Shown one piece after another: positions 33,826 to 42,462 of a stretch of DNA of 64,000 nt (position 1 is the stretch's first letter; each line of letters starts with the position of its first letter). The notes beneath the pieces were generated by a model. It was not told the DNA's origin. It saw only the letters and a program-made list of their open reading frames with translations, and searched no databases. Location: NCBI RefSeq assembly GCF_032335695.1, contig NZ_JACTOJ010000024.1, positions 1-64,000 on the forward strand. The letters run 5' to 3'. The translations under genes were made by a program, and so were the position numbers. This DNA comes from JACTOJ01 sp032335695 (GTDB taxonomy: Bacteria > Bacillota > Clostridia > Clostridiales > Clostridiaceae).

Positions 33826-34524
33826 ATGTTAGTGGTTTCAAATTTAACAAAAGTATACAACAAAACTGCTGCTGTAAACAATGTGAGTTTTTCTGTAGCA
33901 AATGGAGAAATAGCAGTAATTTTAGGACCAAACGGTGCTGGAAAAAGTACAACTATAAAATGTATAGCTGGTCTTCTAAAATATAATGGAGAAATAGCTA
34001 TAGATTCATATCTAAATAAGACTTTACAAGCAAAAAAGATATTTTCCTATGTTCCGGAAGTCCCAGCCCTATATGATCTTTTGACCGTTCAGGAACATGT
34101 AGAATTCATAGCTAGAACCTATGATATTCATGATTACCAAGAAAAAATGGATAAGCTATTTGAAAGATTTGATTTAGATGACAAAAGAGACAAATTAGGC
34201 AAAGACTTATCAAAGGGAATGCAGCAAAAGGTAAGCATATGCTGCGGCCTTATAACTAACCCTAAGGTTATATTGTTTGATGAACCTATGATAGGACTTG
34301 ACCCTAAGGCTATTAAAGAATTAAAAACTGTTTTTACAGAATTAAAAAATGAAGGTTGTTCATTAATGATAAGCACTCATATTATTGACAGTGTAGACGA
34401 GTTATGGGATAAAGCTCTGATTATGAAGGATGGAGAAATAGTATTTCAAAGGACCAGAGAAGAGCTGGCAGAAAAAAATGAATCTCTTGAGCAAATATTC
34501 TTTGAGGTAACGGAGGGCATATAA
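33826..34524 (+). CDS. ABC transporter ATP-binding protein
   Basis: 232 residues. Walker A LGPNGAGKSTTIK, signature DLSKGMQQKVSI, Walker B VILFDEPMIGLD and the switch His in STHIIDSV. ATG 33826 is chosen because GGGGG lies at proper spacing; the ATG 15 bases earlier has no RBS. It pairs with the permease-like gene 2 bp downstream, as an exporter of unknown substrate. Confidence 0.88.
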   Translation: MLVVSNLTKVYNKTAAVNNVSFSVANGEIAVILGPNGAGKSTTIKCIAGLLKYNGEIAIDSYLNKTLQAKKIFSYVPEVPALYDLLTVQEHVEFIARTYDIHDYQEKMDKLFERFDLDDKRDKLGKDLSKGMQQKVSICCGLITNPKVILFDEPMIGLDPKAIKELKTVFTELKNEGCSLMISTHIIDSVDELWDKALIMKDGEIVFQRTREELAEKNESLEQIFFEVTEGI

Positions 34525-34526
34525 AA

Positions 34527-36077
34527 ATGAGGGGTCTTTCCTATTTAATCAAAAGAAATATAATAAACAGCCTTAAAGAATTAAAAAAGCATCCTGCAAA
34601 GCTTATACTTTATGTGGCTATAGTAGCTTTGCTCATATTTTCAGTGGCAGCAGGTTCTCATTCTAATAAAACTAATATTCTAAAGAAGAGCAATTCATTA
34701 TTTCATGCCATCGCTCTAGGCTTTGTTGTTTTCATGATGTATACCAGCGCTTCCCAAGGTAAGAAAAATGGTGCCTCTTTCTTTAAGCTAAGTGACGTAA
34801 ATTTTCTGTTCACCGCACCTATAAGGCCTCAGGCTATTCTTATATACGGTTTTGTGAAACAGCTCTACGTGAGCTTTATATTTATATTTTTCTTGCTCTT
34901 TCAAATTCCTAATTTATATAACTTTTTTAATATTAAATCCTATGGAGCTATTTTTATATTTATAGGAATTTTTATACTTGTGTTTGTTTCTTCTATAATA
35001 TCCGTAATAACTTATTCTGTGGCTAGTATATCTCCTAAGCATAGAAAAGCTGTGGATTTAACTCTTTATGGACTTATAACACTTGCAGCTTTAGGCTTTT
35101 TATATCAGCTTCTATTTTACAAGGATATATACTCTGCTGTAATAGTATATTTAAATTTAGATTTTACAGATTACATACCAGTAATAGGCTGGATAATGAA
35201 AATACTAATGACTGGGTTTTATGGTTTTTCTATAAGTACCTTGCTTTATATAGCTTTATGCTTAGCCTTTTCTGTACTTATGTGCTTTGTTTTATATAAA
35301 ATCAATATGGATTATTACGAAGACGCCATAGCTGCTACTGAAAGAAGGGAGGCTATACTTGCAAAATCTAAGCAGGGTCTATACTCCATGAGCAGCACAA
35401 AGAAAAATGTTAAAAAAGTTAAGAATGGATTTGTAAGCTTCGGTGCAAAAGCCATTTTAGATAAATGCTTGTTAGAAGCAAAAAAAGAAGGCATTTTATT
35501 CGTAGATAAAAGAACTTTTTTATTTCTTATAAGCTCTGGAATATTTTCTTTGTTCTCTAAAGGCATAGGAGTCACAGGAATATTTTATTTTTCTGTGTAT
35601 CTGCTTTTAATATTCTCCATTCAATCCAAATGGAATATGGAGCTTAAAAGACATTATGTTTATCTGATGCCTCAAAAATCTTCTTCTATTATTTTTTATT
35701 CTACTGTTACAGACCATATTAAAAATCTAGTAGATGGACTCGCTATATTTTTAGTTTGCGGAATACTACTAAAGGCAAATCCTATAACCATAATTTTATG
35801 TACTATCTGCTATGCCAGCTTTGGATCTGTATACTTATATGCAGACATGCTTCTTAGAAGAATTTTTGGCGTTAAGATAAGCCCGGTTATAGAACCCATA
35901 TTAAAAATCTTTATTTTTATTCTTATAGTAGTCCCTGGAATAGTGGTTGGATTGTTAGTTAGCGTATCTTCAGCTCAAATGCTGAGCTATTTGATAATGA
36001 TAGCTTACAACTGTATTATAGATATCATCTGTATATTACTATCAAGAAAGCTATTTGAAAATATTGAAATGAGATAA
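34527..36077 (+). CDS. ABC exporter permease subunit
   Basis: 516 residues with about 12 hydrophobic segments and a charged cytoplasmic region in the middle (about 270-310). It resembles the putative ABC exporter (YbhN-unrelated, ABC-2-like) membrane proteins paired with a lone ATPase. It starts 2 bp after the ATPase stop. A hairpin terminator follows. Substrate unknown. Confidence 0.75.
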   Translation: MRGLSYLIKRNIINSLKELKKHPAKLILYVAIVALLIFSVAAGSHSNKTNILKKSNSLFHAIALGFVVFMMYTSASQGKKNGASFFKLSDVNFLFTAPIRPQAILIYGFVKQLYVSFIFIFFLLFQIPNLYNFFNIKSYGAIFIFIGIFILVFVSSIISVITYSVASISPKHRKAVDLTLYGLITLAALGFLYQLLFYKDIYSAVIVYLNLDFTDYIPVIGWIMKILMTGFYGFSISTLLYIALCLAFSVLMCFVLYKINMDYYEDAIAATERREAILAKSKQGLYSMSSTKKNVKKVKNGFVSFGAKAILDKCLLEAKKEGILFVDKRTFLFLISSGIFSLFSKGIGVTGIFYFSVYLLLIFSIQSKWNMELKRHYVYLMPQKSSSIIFYSTVTDHIKNLVDGLAIFLVCGILLKANPITIILCTICYASFGSVYLYADMLLRRIFGVKISPVIEPILKIFIFILIVVPGIVVGLLVSVSSAQMLSYLIMIAYNCIIDIICILLSRKLFENIEMR

Positions 36078-36086
36078 ATATATTAT

Positions 36087-36118
36087 AATAACGTGCTTTA
36101 CTGCACGTTATTATTTTT
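36087..36118. terminator. bidirectional terminator
   Basis: AATAACGTGC (36087-36096) / GCACGTTATT (36103-36112), loop TTTACT, then ATTTTTT. It ends the ABC exporter operon and overlaps the 3' end of the TetR-family gene. Confidence 0.85.
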
Positions 36119-36671
36119 TGGAAAGAGACATAATAAAATCATCTATCATAAATTTAAAGCTATCCTCTAAACTAGCTTCTCCCTTAAAATATCCCGCAAA
36201 GCTTAAAGATACAAAACCATGAAGCAAGCTTCTTAAAGCTCTGCTTTTATGAATTAAATAAGTTTGGTCCTTTATGTAAAACTCCAAAATTTTGTGAATT
36301 ATACTAGTAGTTTCCTTAGCAAGCTTATATAATTCCTCATCTTCCATGCTTGGAATATTTACAAACAAGCTATAAGCAGTCCTATTTTTAAAAGCAAATT
36401 CCCTGTAGGTATTGGCAAATTCTCTTACCGCTGCTTCTCCGCTCTTTCCAATCAATCCCTGCATCAATTTTAAATTTAAATCATTTAAAAGAAATATAGT
36501 CATCTCTCTTTTAAGATTATCCATGTTATCAAAATGATTATATAAAGAAGGATATTTTATATCTAGTTTTTCTGCAATTTTAGGGAATGTAACTTGGTTA
36601 AGACCAATTTCATCAGCCAGCAAAAAAGCTACCTGAATAATTTTTTCCTTGGTCAAATTTCGTTTCTGCAT
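36111..36671 (-). CDS. TetR-family repressor
   Basis: 186 residues. The HTH is VTFPKIAEKLDIKYPSLYNHFDNM (about 27-50), and the C-terminal half resembles the WHG-type TetR ligand domain. Divergent from the MFS gene with two 19-bp palindromes between them, so it very likely represses that transporter and itself. ATG 36671 with TAAGGAGTGG is the clear start; longer readings lack an RBS. Confidence 0.85.
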   Translation of the reverse strand: MQKRNLTKEKIIQVAFLLADEIGLNQVTFPKIAEKLDIKYPSLYNHFDNMDNLKREMTIFLLNDLNLKLMQGLIGKSGEAAVREFANTYREFAFKNRTAYSLFVNIPSMEDEELYKLAKETTSIIHKILEFYIKDQTYLIHKSRALRSLLHGFVSLSFAGYFKGEASLEDSFKFMIDDFIMSLSKK

Positions 36672-36733
36672 GTATAATCCACTCCTTAGTTTAAGGCTAT
36701 GCAAATAGTTTAACATTATAAAGCTTTTTTATC

Positions 36734-36773
36734 AAACTATAAATTATAGTTTACAAACTATTTTTTATAGTTT
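36734..36773. promoter_or_regulatory. twin palindromic operators of the TetR/MFS pair
   Basis: AAACTATAAATTATAGTTT (36734-36752) and AAACTATTTTTTATAGTTT (36755-36773): both keep AAACTAT/ATAGTTT arms, centred 21 bp apart (two helical turns). They fill the space between the divergent genes. Confidence 0.75.
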
Positions 36774-36808
36774 ATTATTATAGTATAAAGTAAAGGACGT
36801 GATAAATT

Positions 36809-38008
36809 ATGACTTTATGGAAAAGAAACTTAATATTTTGCTGGTTTGGCATGTTCGTAACAGGCATTGGAATGAGCCAGATTGCTCCAGTGCTTCCTCT
36901 CTATATTAAACATCTTGGAGTAAATAGCACTGGGGCAATCACTGAATTCTCCGGAATCGCCTTCGGTGTTACCTTCATTGTTTCGGCTATCTTTTCTCCT
37001 ATTTGGGGAAGTGCAGCTGATAAAATTGGAAGAAAGCCAATGCTTTTAAGAGCCAGTCTTGGTATGTCTATAGTTATATTTTTTATGGGTTTTGCTCAAA
37101 ATGTATATATACTAATAGCGCTAAGAATGCTTCAAGGTGCTATAACAGGTTACGGCACGGCTTGCACTACGCTGATTGCTACTCAAACTGATAAGGAGCA
37201 TGCTGGATATGCTCTTGGCACCCTTTCAACCGCTAATATTGCAGGTTCGCTTTTAGGACCAACTATAGGCGGTTTTATAAGTGAAAACTTCGGTATGCAG
37301 AATGTATTTTTTATAACTGGGGCACTAATGATGATTGCCTTTATTACCACTCTTATATTTGTTAAGGAATCCTTTGTAAGAGAAAATAAAGAGACGCTGA
37401 ATATTAAACAGGTATGGGACGCAGTTCCTGAGAAAAGCTTAACCATCACCTTATTTGTGACCTTTTTTATATTGACAGTAGCTTTATATACCGTAGAACC
37501 CATAGTCACAGTATATATCTCTCAGCTATCTAAAAACTCAAGCCATGTGGCACTGTTAGCTGGAATAACCTTTTCGGCTTCAGGCTTAGCCAATATATTG
37601 GCTGCTCCAAGGCTTGGAAAGCTTTCTGATAAAATAGGAGCTCACAAAGTAATATTATTTTCACTTACAGCAGCAGGAATAATTTTTATACCTCAAGCTT
37701 TTGTAACCAGTCCCTGGCAGCTGATGCTTCTAAGATTCCTGTTAGGTCTGACCTCTGCTGGACTTACGCCTTCCGTTAATATACTGGTAAAGAAAATAAC
37801 CCCATCTAATCTTACAGGAAGAGTTTTTGGTTTCAATATGTCCGCTGGATATCTAGGGGTATTTGCAGGTTCAGTGCTTGGCGGGCAGGTGGCTGCTTTG
37901 CTAGGCATAAGATATGTGTTCTTTATAACAAGCGCACTGCTTTTAATAAATGCAGCCTGGGTTTATTTCAAAGCTTATAAAGTAATTAATCATAAACAAG
38001 CTATTTAA
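36809..38008 (+). CDS. MFS multidrug efflux transporter
   Basis: 399 residues, 12 membrane helices. Motif A is GSAADKIGRKPML; GTACTTLIATQTDKEHAGYALG and GTLSTANIAGSLLGPTIGGFI resemble motif C of drug/H+ antiporters such as Bmr and TetA. RBS AAGGACGTG. Controlled by the divergent TetR-family gene. The isochorismatase-family gene follows 13 bp downstream and is probably co-transcribed. Confidence 0.87.
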   Translation: MTLWKRNLIFCWFGMFVTGIGMSQIAPVLPLYIKHLGVNSTGAITEFSGIAFGVTFIVSAIFSPIWGSAADKIGRKPMLLRASLGMSIVIFFMGFAQNVYILIALRMLQGAITGYGTACTTLIATQTDKEHAGYALGTLSTANIAGSLLGPTIGGFISENFGMQNVFFITGALMMIAFITTLIFVKESFVRENKETLNIKQVWDAVPEKSLTITLFVTFFILTVALYTVEPIVTVYISQLSKNSSHVALLAGITFSASGLANILAAPRLGKLSDKIGAHKVILFSLTAAGIIFIPQAFVTSPWQLMLLRFLLGLTSAGLTPSVNILVKKITPSNLTGRVFGFNMSAGYLGVFAGSVLGGQVAALLGIRYVFFITSALLLINAAWVYFKAYKVINHKQAI

Positions 38009-38021
38009 AGGAGGAATTAAA

Positions 38022-38588
38022 ATGGATTTTATTAATGCAGAAAAAACAGCTCTTGTAGTCATTGATCTACAGAAAGGAATTGTAAACACGCCTGGTGCAC
38101 CCTATACTAGTGCTCAGGTTATCGAAAAGGCTGCCAGCTTAGTTAATGCTTTTACAGAAAAGGGAGCCTTCGTAGCTCTAGTAAGAGTTTCTACTCTAGA
38201 CGGAAAAGACATGGTTAAGCCAGAAACTGACCTAAAGGCTAATGCTAAATCATTCCCAGCAGGCTGGGATGATTTAGTTCCTGAAATAGCAAACACTAAA
38301 AACGCTCATGTCATTACTAAAAGGCAGTGGGGCGCTTTCTATGGCACTGATTTAGACCTTCAGCTTCGCCGCAGAGGTATAGACACCATTGTTCTATGCG
38401 GTATTTCCACTTCTATAGGTGTGGACACCACAGCAAGGGAAGCTTACCAGCATGGATATAATCAATTTTTTGTTGAGGACGCCATGACTGCATCCTTTAA
38501 AGAAGAACAGGATTTTGTTTGTAAATATATCTTCCCTAGAATGGGTAAAATAAGGTCAACTGAAGAAATTCTTGCAGCAATGAAATAA
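38022..38588 (+). CDS. isochorismatase-fold hydrolase lacking the catalytic Cys
   Basis: 188 residues. TALVVIDLQKGIV gives the catalytic Asp and HVITKRQWGAFYGTDLD the Lys. In the usual cysteine-hydrolase signature G-x-x-T-x-x-C-V this protein reads GISTSIGVDTT, so the nucleophilic Cys is replaced by Gly. This is a feature of some true isochorismatase-type members, so function cannot be amidase of the nicotinamidase type. Likely in an operon with the MFS gene. RBS AAAGGAGG. Confidence 0.8.
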   Translation: MDFINAEKTALVVIDLQKGIVNTPGAPYTSAQVIEKAASLVNAFTEKGAFVALVRVSTLDGKDMVKPETDLKANAKSFPAGWDDLVPEIANTKNAHVITKRQWGAFYGTDLDLQLRRRGIDTIVLCGISTSIGVDTTAREAYQHGYNQFFVEDAMTASFKEEQDFVCKYIFPRMGKIRSTEEILAAMK

Positions 38589-38646
38589 AGGCAAAAAAGT
38601 TACCCTTTGTACCACTCCATTAAATAATATTTTTAAACAAAACTAA

Positions 38647-38677
38647 TGAGCAGCAGTAATGTCTGCTCTCTTTTAGT
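38647..38677. terminator. terminator between isochorismatase-like and hxlR genes
   Basis: GAGCAG-cagtaatgt-CTGCTC followed by TCTTTT. Convergent genes share it. Confidence 0.6.
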
Positions 38678-38689
38678 GTATACTCATAC

Positions 38690-39040
38690 TTATGACGTTG
38701 CCTTTTCATTGCAGCTGTCACAGTTTAAATTTTCTTTTCCCCAGTTGCACATCCCTCTTAAAATAGGCATGAGAGATATTCCTTTTTTAGACAAAGAATA
38801 TTCAACCTTAGGAGGGATTTGACTATATTCTTTACGAAGTATAATATTATCTGCTTCTAATTCCTTAAGTTGACTGCTCAGCATCTTATGAGTGATTCCT
38901 TTAATAGATTTTTTTAATTCCCCATAACGCATAACTTCACATTTCCAAAGCCAGAACATTATGATTATTTTCCACTTGCCGCCAATTATAGACAATGTGT
39001 ATTCAATAGGCTCTGAATCTACTACTACCTTCTTATCCAT
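38690..39040 (-). CDS. HxlR-family transcriptional regulator
   Basis: 116 residues. IIGGKWKIIIMFWLW and MRYGELKKSIKGITHKMLSSQLKELEADNII are the winged-helix hallmarks, and the C-terminal stretch has three Cys (CNWGKENLNCDSC), which could act as a redox or thiol switch as in YodB/HypR. Divergent from flavin reductase and aldo-keto reductase genes, its probable targets. Confidence 0.85.
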   Translation of the reverse strand: MDKKVVVDSEPIEYTLSIIGGKWKIIIMFWLWKCEVMRYGELKKSIKGITHKMLSSQLKELEADNIILRKEYSQIPPKVEYSLSKKGISLMPILRGMCNWGKENLNCDSCNEKATS

Positions 39041-39061
39041 ACTATTACTTTCCTTTCCGTT

Positions 39062-39086
39062 AGTATCTTACATAAAAGTGCATACT
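39062..39086. promoter_or_regulatory. candidate HxlR operator
   Basis: AGTAT (39062-39066) and ATACT (39082-39086) form an inverted repeat with 15 bases between, in the gap between hxlR and the flavin reductase gene. Confidence 0.4.
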
Positions 39087-39164
39087 GTATTTATTAATAC
39101 ACATATTATATCATAAAATATATAAATGATTTTCAAAGTGATTGTTAAGAATGGAGGAGATACT

Positions 39165-39692
39165 ATGCCAAATTTTAAAGAAATCAAACCTGAGGAATTA
39201 AATAAAAGTCCCTTTCAAATTATCGGTAGTGATTGGATGACCATTACAGCTGAAAAAGACAACAAAATAAACACCATGACTGCATCTTGGGGTGGCTTAG
39301 GTGTTATGTGGGGAAAAAATGTAGCATTCATTACTATAAGGCCTACTCGTTATACCAAGGAATTTGTTGATGGTTCGGATACTTTTTCCTTAACATTTTT
39401 TGATGGAAAATTCAAAAAAGAATTAGCTTATATAGGCAATGTATCCGGAAGAGATGAAGACAAAATAGCAAAAACTAATTTAACAGTTCAGCATTCTGAT
39501 AATACCCCTTACTTTGAAGAAGGGTCTATAGCGATTATATGTAAGAAACTATATGCTCAAAAATTTGAACCTGAATTATTCCTAGATAGTAGTTTAGATG
39601 AAAAATGGTATCCAGAAAAAGATTACCATACCATGTATATAGCAGAAGTTAAAAAGGTTCTTATAAAAGAAGGAATGTTTAAATCAGTGTAA
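39165..39692 (+). CDS. flavin reductase-like (FMN-binding split barrel) protein
   Basis: 175 residues. FQIIGSDWMTITAEKDNKINTMTASWGGLGVMWGKNVAFITIRPTRY is typical of the clostridial flavin reductase family (PF01613). ATG 39165 with GGAGGAG is chosen. Curiously, its last codons and stop lie inside the left arm of a palindromic repeat (39677-39712), so a mobile-like repeat supplies the C-terminus FKSV and the TAA. Near the HxlR gene and followed by an aldo-keto reductase, so redox/detoxification is likely. Confidence 0.82.
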   Translation: MPNFKEIKPEELNKSPFQIIGSDWMTITAEKDNKINTMTASWGGLGVMWGKNVAFITIRPTRYTKEFVDGSDTFSLTFFDGKFKKELAYIGNVSGRDEDKIAKTNLTVQHSDNTPYFEEGSIAIICKKLYAQKFEPELFLDSSLDEKWYPEKDYHTMYIAEVKKVLIKEGMFKSV

Positions 39693-39712
39693 AAATCAAC
39701 ACTGATTTAAAC
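39677..39712. repeat. dispersed palindromic repeat, copy 2 (inverted)
   Basis: GTTTAAATCAGTGT (39677-39690) / ACACTGATTTAAAC (39699-39712), loop AAAAATCA. Reverse-complemented it matches the unit at 3998-4035, the loops differing at one base of eight. Flanking GCTCTTTT-like sequence is shared too, so homology extends beyond the palindrome. The gene's stop codon is inside it. May also act as a weak terminator. Confidence 0.7.
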
Positions 39713-39747
39713 AGGACCTAAAAGAGCAATAAGAGAGAGGGTTTATT

Positions 39748-40590
39748 ATGTCTAACAATATTTCAGAAATAGTACTAAATGATGGATTAAAAATACCGTC
39801 AATCGGCTTTGGAACTTATACTTTAAATGGATCAGAAGGCGTAAAAAGCATAAAAAATGCCATTGATTTAGGTTATAGATTGATTGATACCGCTTTTAAC
39901 TATGAAAATGAAGGTGCTGTAGGAGAGGCTGTTAAACAAAGCTCTGTTTCAAGAGATCAGCTAATCATTACCTCTAAGCTGCCAGGACGTCATCATGCTT
40001 ACAAGGAAGCCTTGAAAACTATTGAAGAATCCCTATACAGAGCAGGCTTAGATTACTACGACTTATACCTTATTCATTGGCCAAATCCAAGAGTAAATCT
40101 ATATGTTGAAGCATGGCAGGCTTTTATAGAAGCTCAAAAGAGAGGCTTAATAAAATCTATAGGCGTATGTAACTTTTTACCTGAACATATGGAAAGATTG
40201 GAAAAAGAAACTGGTATACTGCCAAGTCTAAATCAGATAGAGCTTCATCCTTATTTTAACCAAGAAGCTCAACTTGCTTGGCACAAAGAGCACAATATTG
40301 CCACAGAATCCTGGAGCCCTCTTGGAAGAGGCAATGATTTATTATCAAACGAAAAAATAGCTCACATAGCAAAAGCTCACAATAAATCTATCTCTCAAGT
40401 TATTTTACGTTGGCATGTACAGCTTGGAGCTATTCCAATTCCAAAAGCATCTTCCATAGAGCATCAGCGTGATAACTTAAATATATTTGATTTTGAATTA
40501 TCTGCAGAAGAAATGAATATTATTTCTAGCTTTTCAAAGGCAGCTGGCAGAATAAATAATCAGGATCCTAGTGTATACGAAGAATTTTAA
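39748..40590 (+). CDS. aldo/keto reductase
   Basis: 280 residues. Catalytic tetrad: Asp/Tyr in RLIDTAFNYENEGAVG, Lys in IITSKLPG, His in LYLIHWPNP. KSIGVCNFLPEHMERL and LRWHVQLGAIPIPKASS bind NADPH. RBS GAGAGAGG. Reduces small aldehydes or ketones; physiological substrate unknown. Likely in the HxlR-regulated group. Confidence 0.9.
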   Translation: MSNNISEIVLNDGLKIPSIGFGTYTLNGSEGVKSIKNAIDLGYRLIDTAFNYENEGAVGEAVKQSSVSRDQLIITSKLPGRHHAYKEALKTIEESLYRAGLDYYDLYLIHWPNPRVNLYVEAWQAFIEAQKRGLIKSIGVCNFLPEHMERLEKETGILPSLNQIELHPYFNQEAQLAWHKEHNIATESWSPLGRGNDLLSNEKIAHIAKAHNKSISQVILRWHVQLGAIPIPKASSIEHQRDNLNIFDFELSAEEMNIISSFSKAAGRINNQDPSVYEEF

Positions 40591-40628
40591 AATTAATTTC
40601 CAAAGGAATATAAAATTTTAAATATTAT

Positions 40629-40667
40629 AAAGGAGATAGTTATCTTATGTAACTTCTCCTTTTTATT
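40629..40667 (+). terminator. terminator of the aldo/keto reductase gene
   Basis: AAAGGAGA-t-AGTTA pairs with TAACT-TCTCCTTT around TCTTATG, followed by TTATTTTC. Confidence 0.75.
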
Positions 40668-40765
40668 TTCTATTATTTTCAATAATATTATAAAAAGGTG
40701 ATATATGTTATAATTTTATTTAATGTAATACGAAAATTCGAAGTAAATATCTAGGGGGAATATTC

Positions 40766-41446
40766 ATGAAAACCATTCTCGTGGTTGAAGACAGCAAGGA
40801 TGTGAATCTAATGCTAGCTGAGGCCTTAACGGACGCAGGCTATAGAATAAAATCTGCTTACACAGGCATAGAGGGTATCAATGAAATCAAAAATAATAAG
40901 TATGATTTAATTTTATTGGATATTATGCTTCCCTATAAAAGCGGAGATGAAATTCTAAAGGAAATCAGAGGATTTTGTGAAACCCCGGTTATCATTATTT
41001 CCGCCAAGGATATGGTCAGCACAAAAATAGATTTTCTTAAACTTGGGGCAGATGATTATATTACTAAGCCCTTTGATTTAGGTGAAGTTACTGCAAGAGT
41101 AGAAGCTAATTTAAGACGATTTAGAAGCCAGTTAAAGGAAAGCAATACCCTTAATTATAAAGACATGCTCCTTTATGAAGCTGCGAAGCGTGTCACCGTG
41201 AATAATTATGAAATTGACCTCACTGCTAAAGAATATTTAATTTTAGAACTATTAATTAAAAATAAAGGTAAGGTTTTTACCAAAGCTAATCTATATGAAT
41301 CCATATGGCAAGAAGAATATCTTGGTGATGACAACGCTGTAAAAACACATATAAGCAACCTAAGAAACAAGCTTAAAAAGGTAAATCCAAAGGAGGATTA
41401 CATAGAGACAGTTTGGGGCTTAGGCTACAGATTATTCAAGGAATAA
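40766..41446 (+). CDS. OmpR-family response regulator
   Basis: 226 residues. Receiver domain with phospho-acceptor Asp52 in LILLDIMLP, acidic pocket VVEDS, Lys in DDYITKPFD; C-terminal winged helix (about 130-225) with LTAKEYLILELLIKNKGKVF and NLRNKLKK...VWGLGYRL. Partner histidine kinase is encoded three genes downstream, after an ABC transporter, as in antimicrobial-peptide resistance modules. RBS AGGGGG. Confidence 0.9.
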   Translation: MKTILVVEDSKDVNLMLAEALTDAGYRIKSAYTGIEGINEIKNNKYDLILLDIMLPYKSGDEILKEIRGFCETPVIIISAKDMVSTKIDFLKLGADDYITKPFDLGEVTARVEANLRRFRSQLKESNTLNYKDMLLYEAAKRVTVNNYEIDLTAKEYLILELLIKNKGKVFTKANLYESIWQEEYLGDDNAVKTHISNLRNKLKKVNPKEDYIETVWGLGYRLFKE

Positions 41447-41475
41447 TTATCCCTTTCTCCACACTTTCTATTTAA

Positions 41476-41510
41476 TTCTTAACCTTTTCTAAACCTTTAG
41501 CTCCTATACT
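41476..41510 (+). promoter_or_regulatory. direct-repeat site and promoter before the ABC genes
   Basis: TTCTTAACCTT and TTCTAAACCTT (41476-41486 and 41487-41497) are tandem, 10 of 11 identical, the usual layout for OmpR-type regulators. TATACT at 41505-41510 would place the repeats over the -35 region, so control of the ABC/kinase genes by the upstream regulator is likely. Confidence 0.5.
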
Positions 41511-41538
41511 GGTATCAAGAAAGGAAAGGTGAGCAAAA

Positions 41539-42462
41539 ATGAAAGAATATGTTTTAAAAACGGATAAGCTTACCAAAAGCTATAATGGTGTTACTGCTTT
41601 AAATAACCTATCTGTATCCTTAGAAGCTGGTAAAATTTACGGCTTAATAGGGCAAAACGGCGCAGGAAAATCTACATTTATGAAGCTTATCACAGGCCTT
41701 TGTTTCCCTAGCAGCGGCAGTATAGAGCTATTTGGTCACAATGATAAAAAATCCCTTCAATTAGAAAGAAAGAGACTTGGTTCTATGATTGAATATCCTA
41801 GCGTGGTTTCTACTATGACTGCAAAAGAAAATATTAAACTTCACAGAATTATGAAAGGTATACCGGATGAATCCATTGAGGAGGAGTTATTAAAGCTTGT
41901 TGGTCTTTCTGATACTGGAAAAAAGAAGGCAAAGAATTTTTCTCTTGGCATGAAGCAGCGTTTAGGCATCGCTGTTGCTCTTATAGGAAATCCTGAACTT
42001 CTTATTCTTGATGAACCTATAAATGGACTTGATCCCATAGGTGTAGTGGAGATAAGAAACCTTATTAAAAAACTATGTGAAGAAAAACACATGACAATAC
42101 TAATTTCAAGTCACAATCTACCTGAAATGTACCAAACCGCTACAGATTATATTATCATCCATAAAGGAGAAATAAAGCAGGCGTTAACGCTTTCTGAACT
42201 TGAAGAATGCTGCAAGCATCATATCTTAATAAGCTGCCAGCAGCCTGAAAAATTAGCTAGTGTCCTAGAACTTAAATTAAATACGCAAAACTACAAGGTT
42301 ATGCCAGACAAAACCATTAAACTCTACGATTATTTAAATGAAAAGGAACGAGTATCGAAGGTCCTTTTTGAAAATAATATTGTGGTTACAAACCTTTCAG
42401 TAGCTGGTGACACTCTTGAGGACTACTTCGTTTCTATTGTAGGAGGTAATAAAAATGTATAA
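41539..42462 (+). CDS. bacitracin/lantibiotic-type ABC transporter ATPase
   Basis: 307 residues. Walker A GLIGQNGAGKSTFMK, signature NFSLGMKQRLGIA, Walker B LLILDEPINGLD, switch His in SSHNLPEM; a ~90-residue C-terminal extension follows. Resembles BcrA/MutF-type ATPases. Overlaps the permease gene by 8 bp. RBS GAAAGGTGAG. Confidence 0.88.
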   Translation: MKEYVLKTDKLTKSYNGVTALNNLSVSLEAGKIYGLIGQNGAGKSTFMKLITGLCFPSSGSIELFGHNDKKSLQLERKRLGSMIEYPSVVSTMTAKENIKLHRIMKGIPDESIEEELLKLVGLSDTGKKKAKNFSLGMKQRLGIAVALIGNPELLILDEPINGLDPIGVVEIRNLIKKLCEEKHMTILISSHNLPEMYQTATDYIIIHKGEIKQALTLSELEECCKHHILISCQQPEKLASVLELKLNTQNYKVMPDKTIKLYDYLNEKERVSKVLFENNIVVTNLSVAGDTLEDYFVSIVGGNKNV

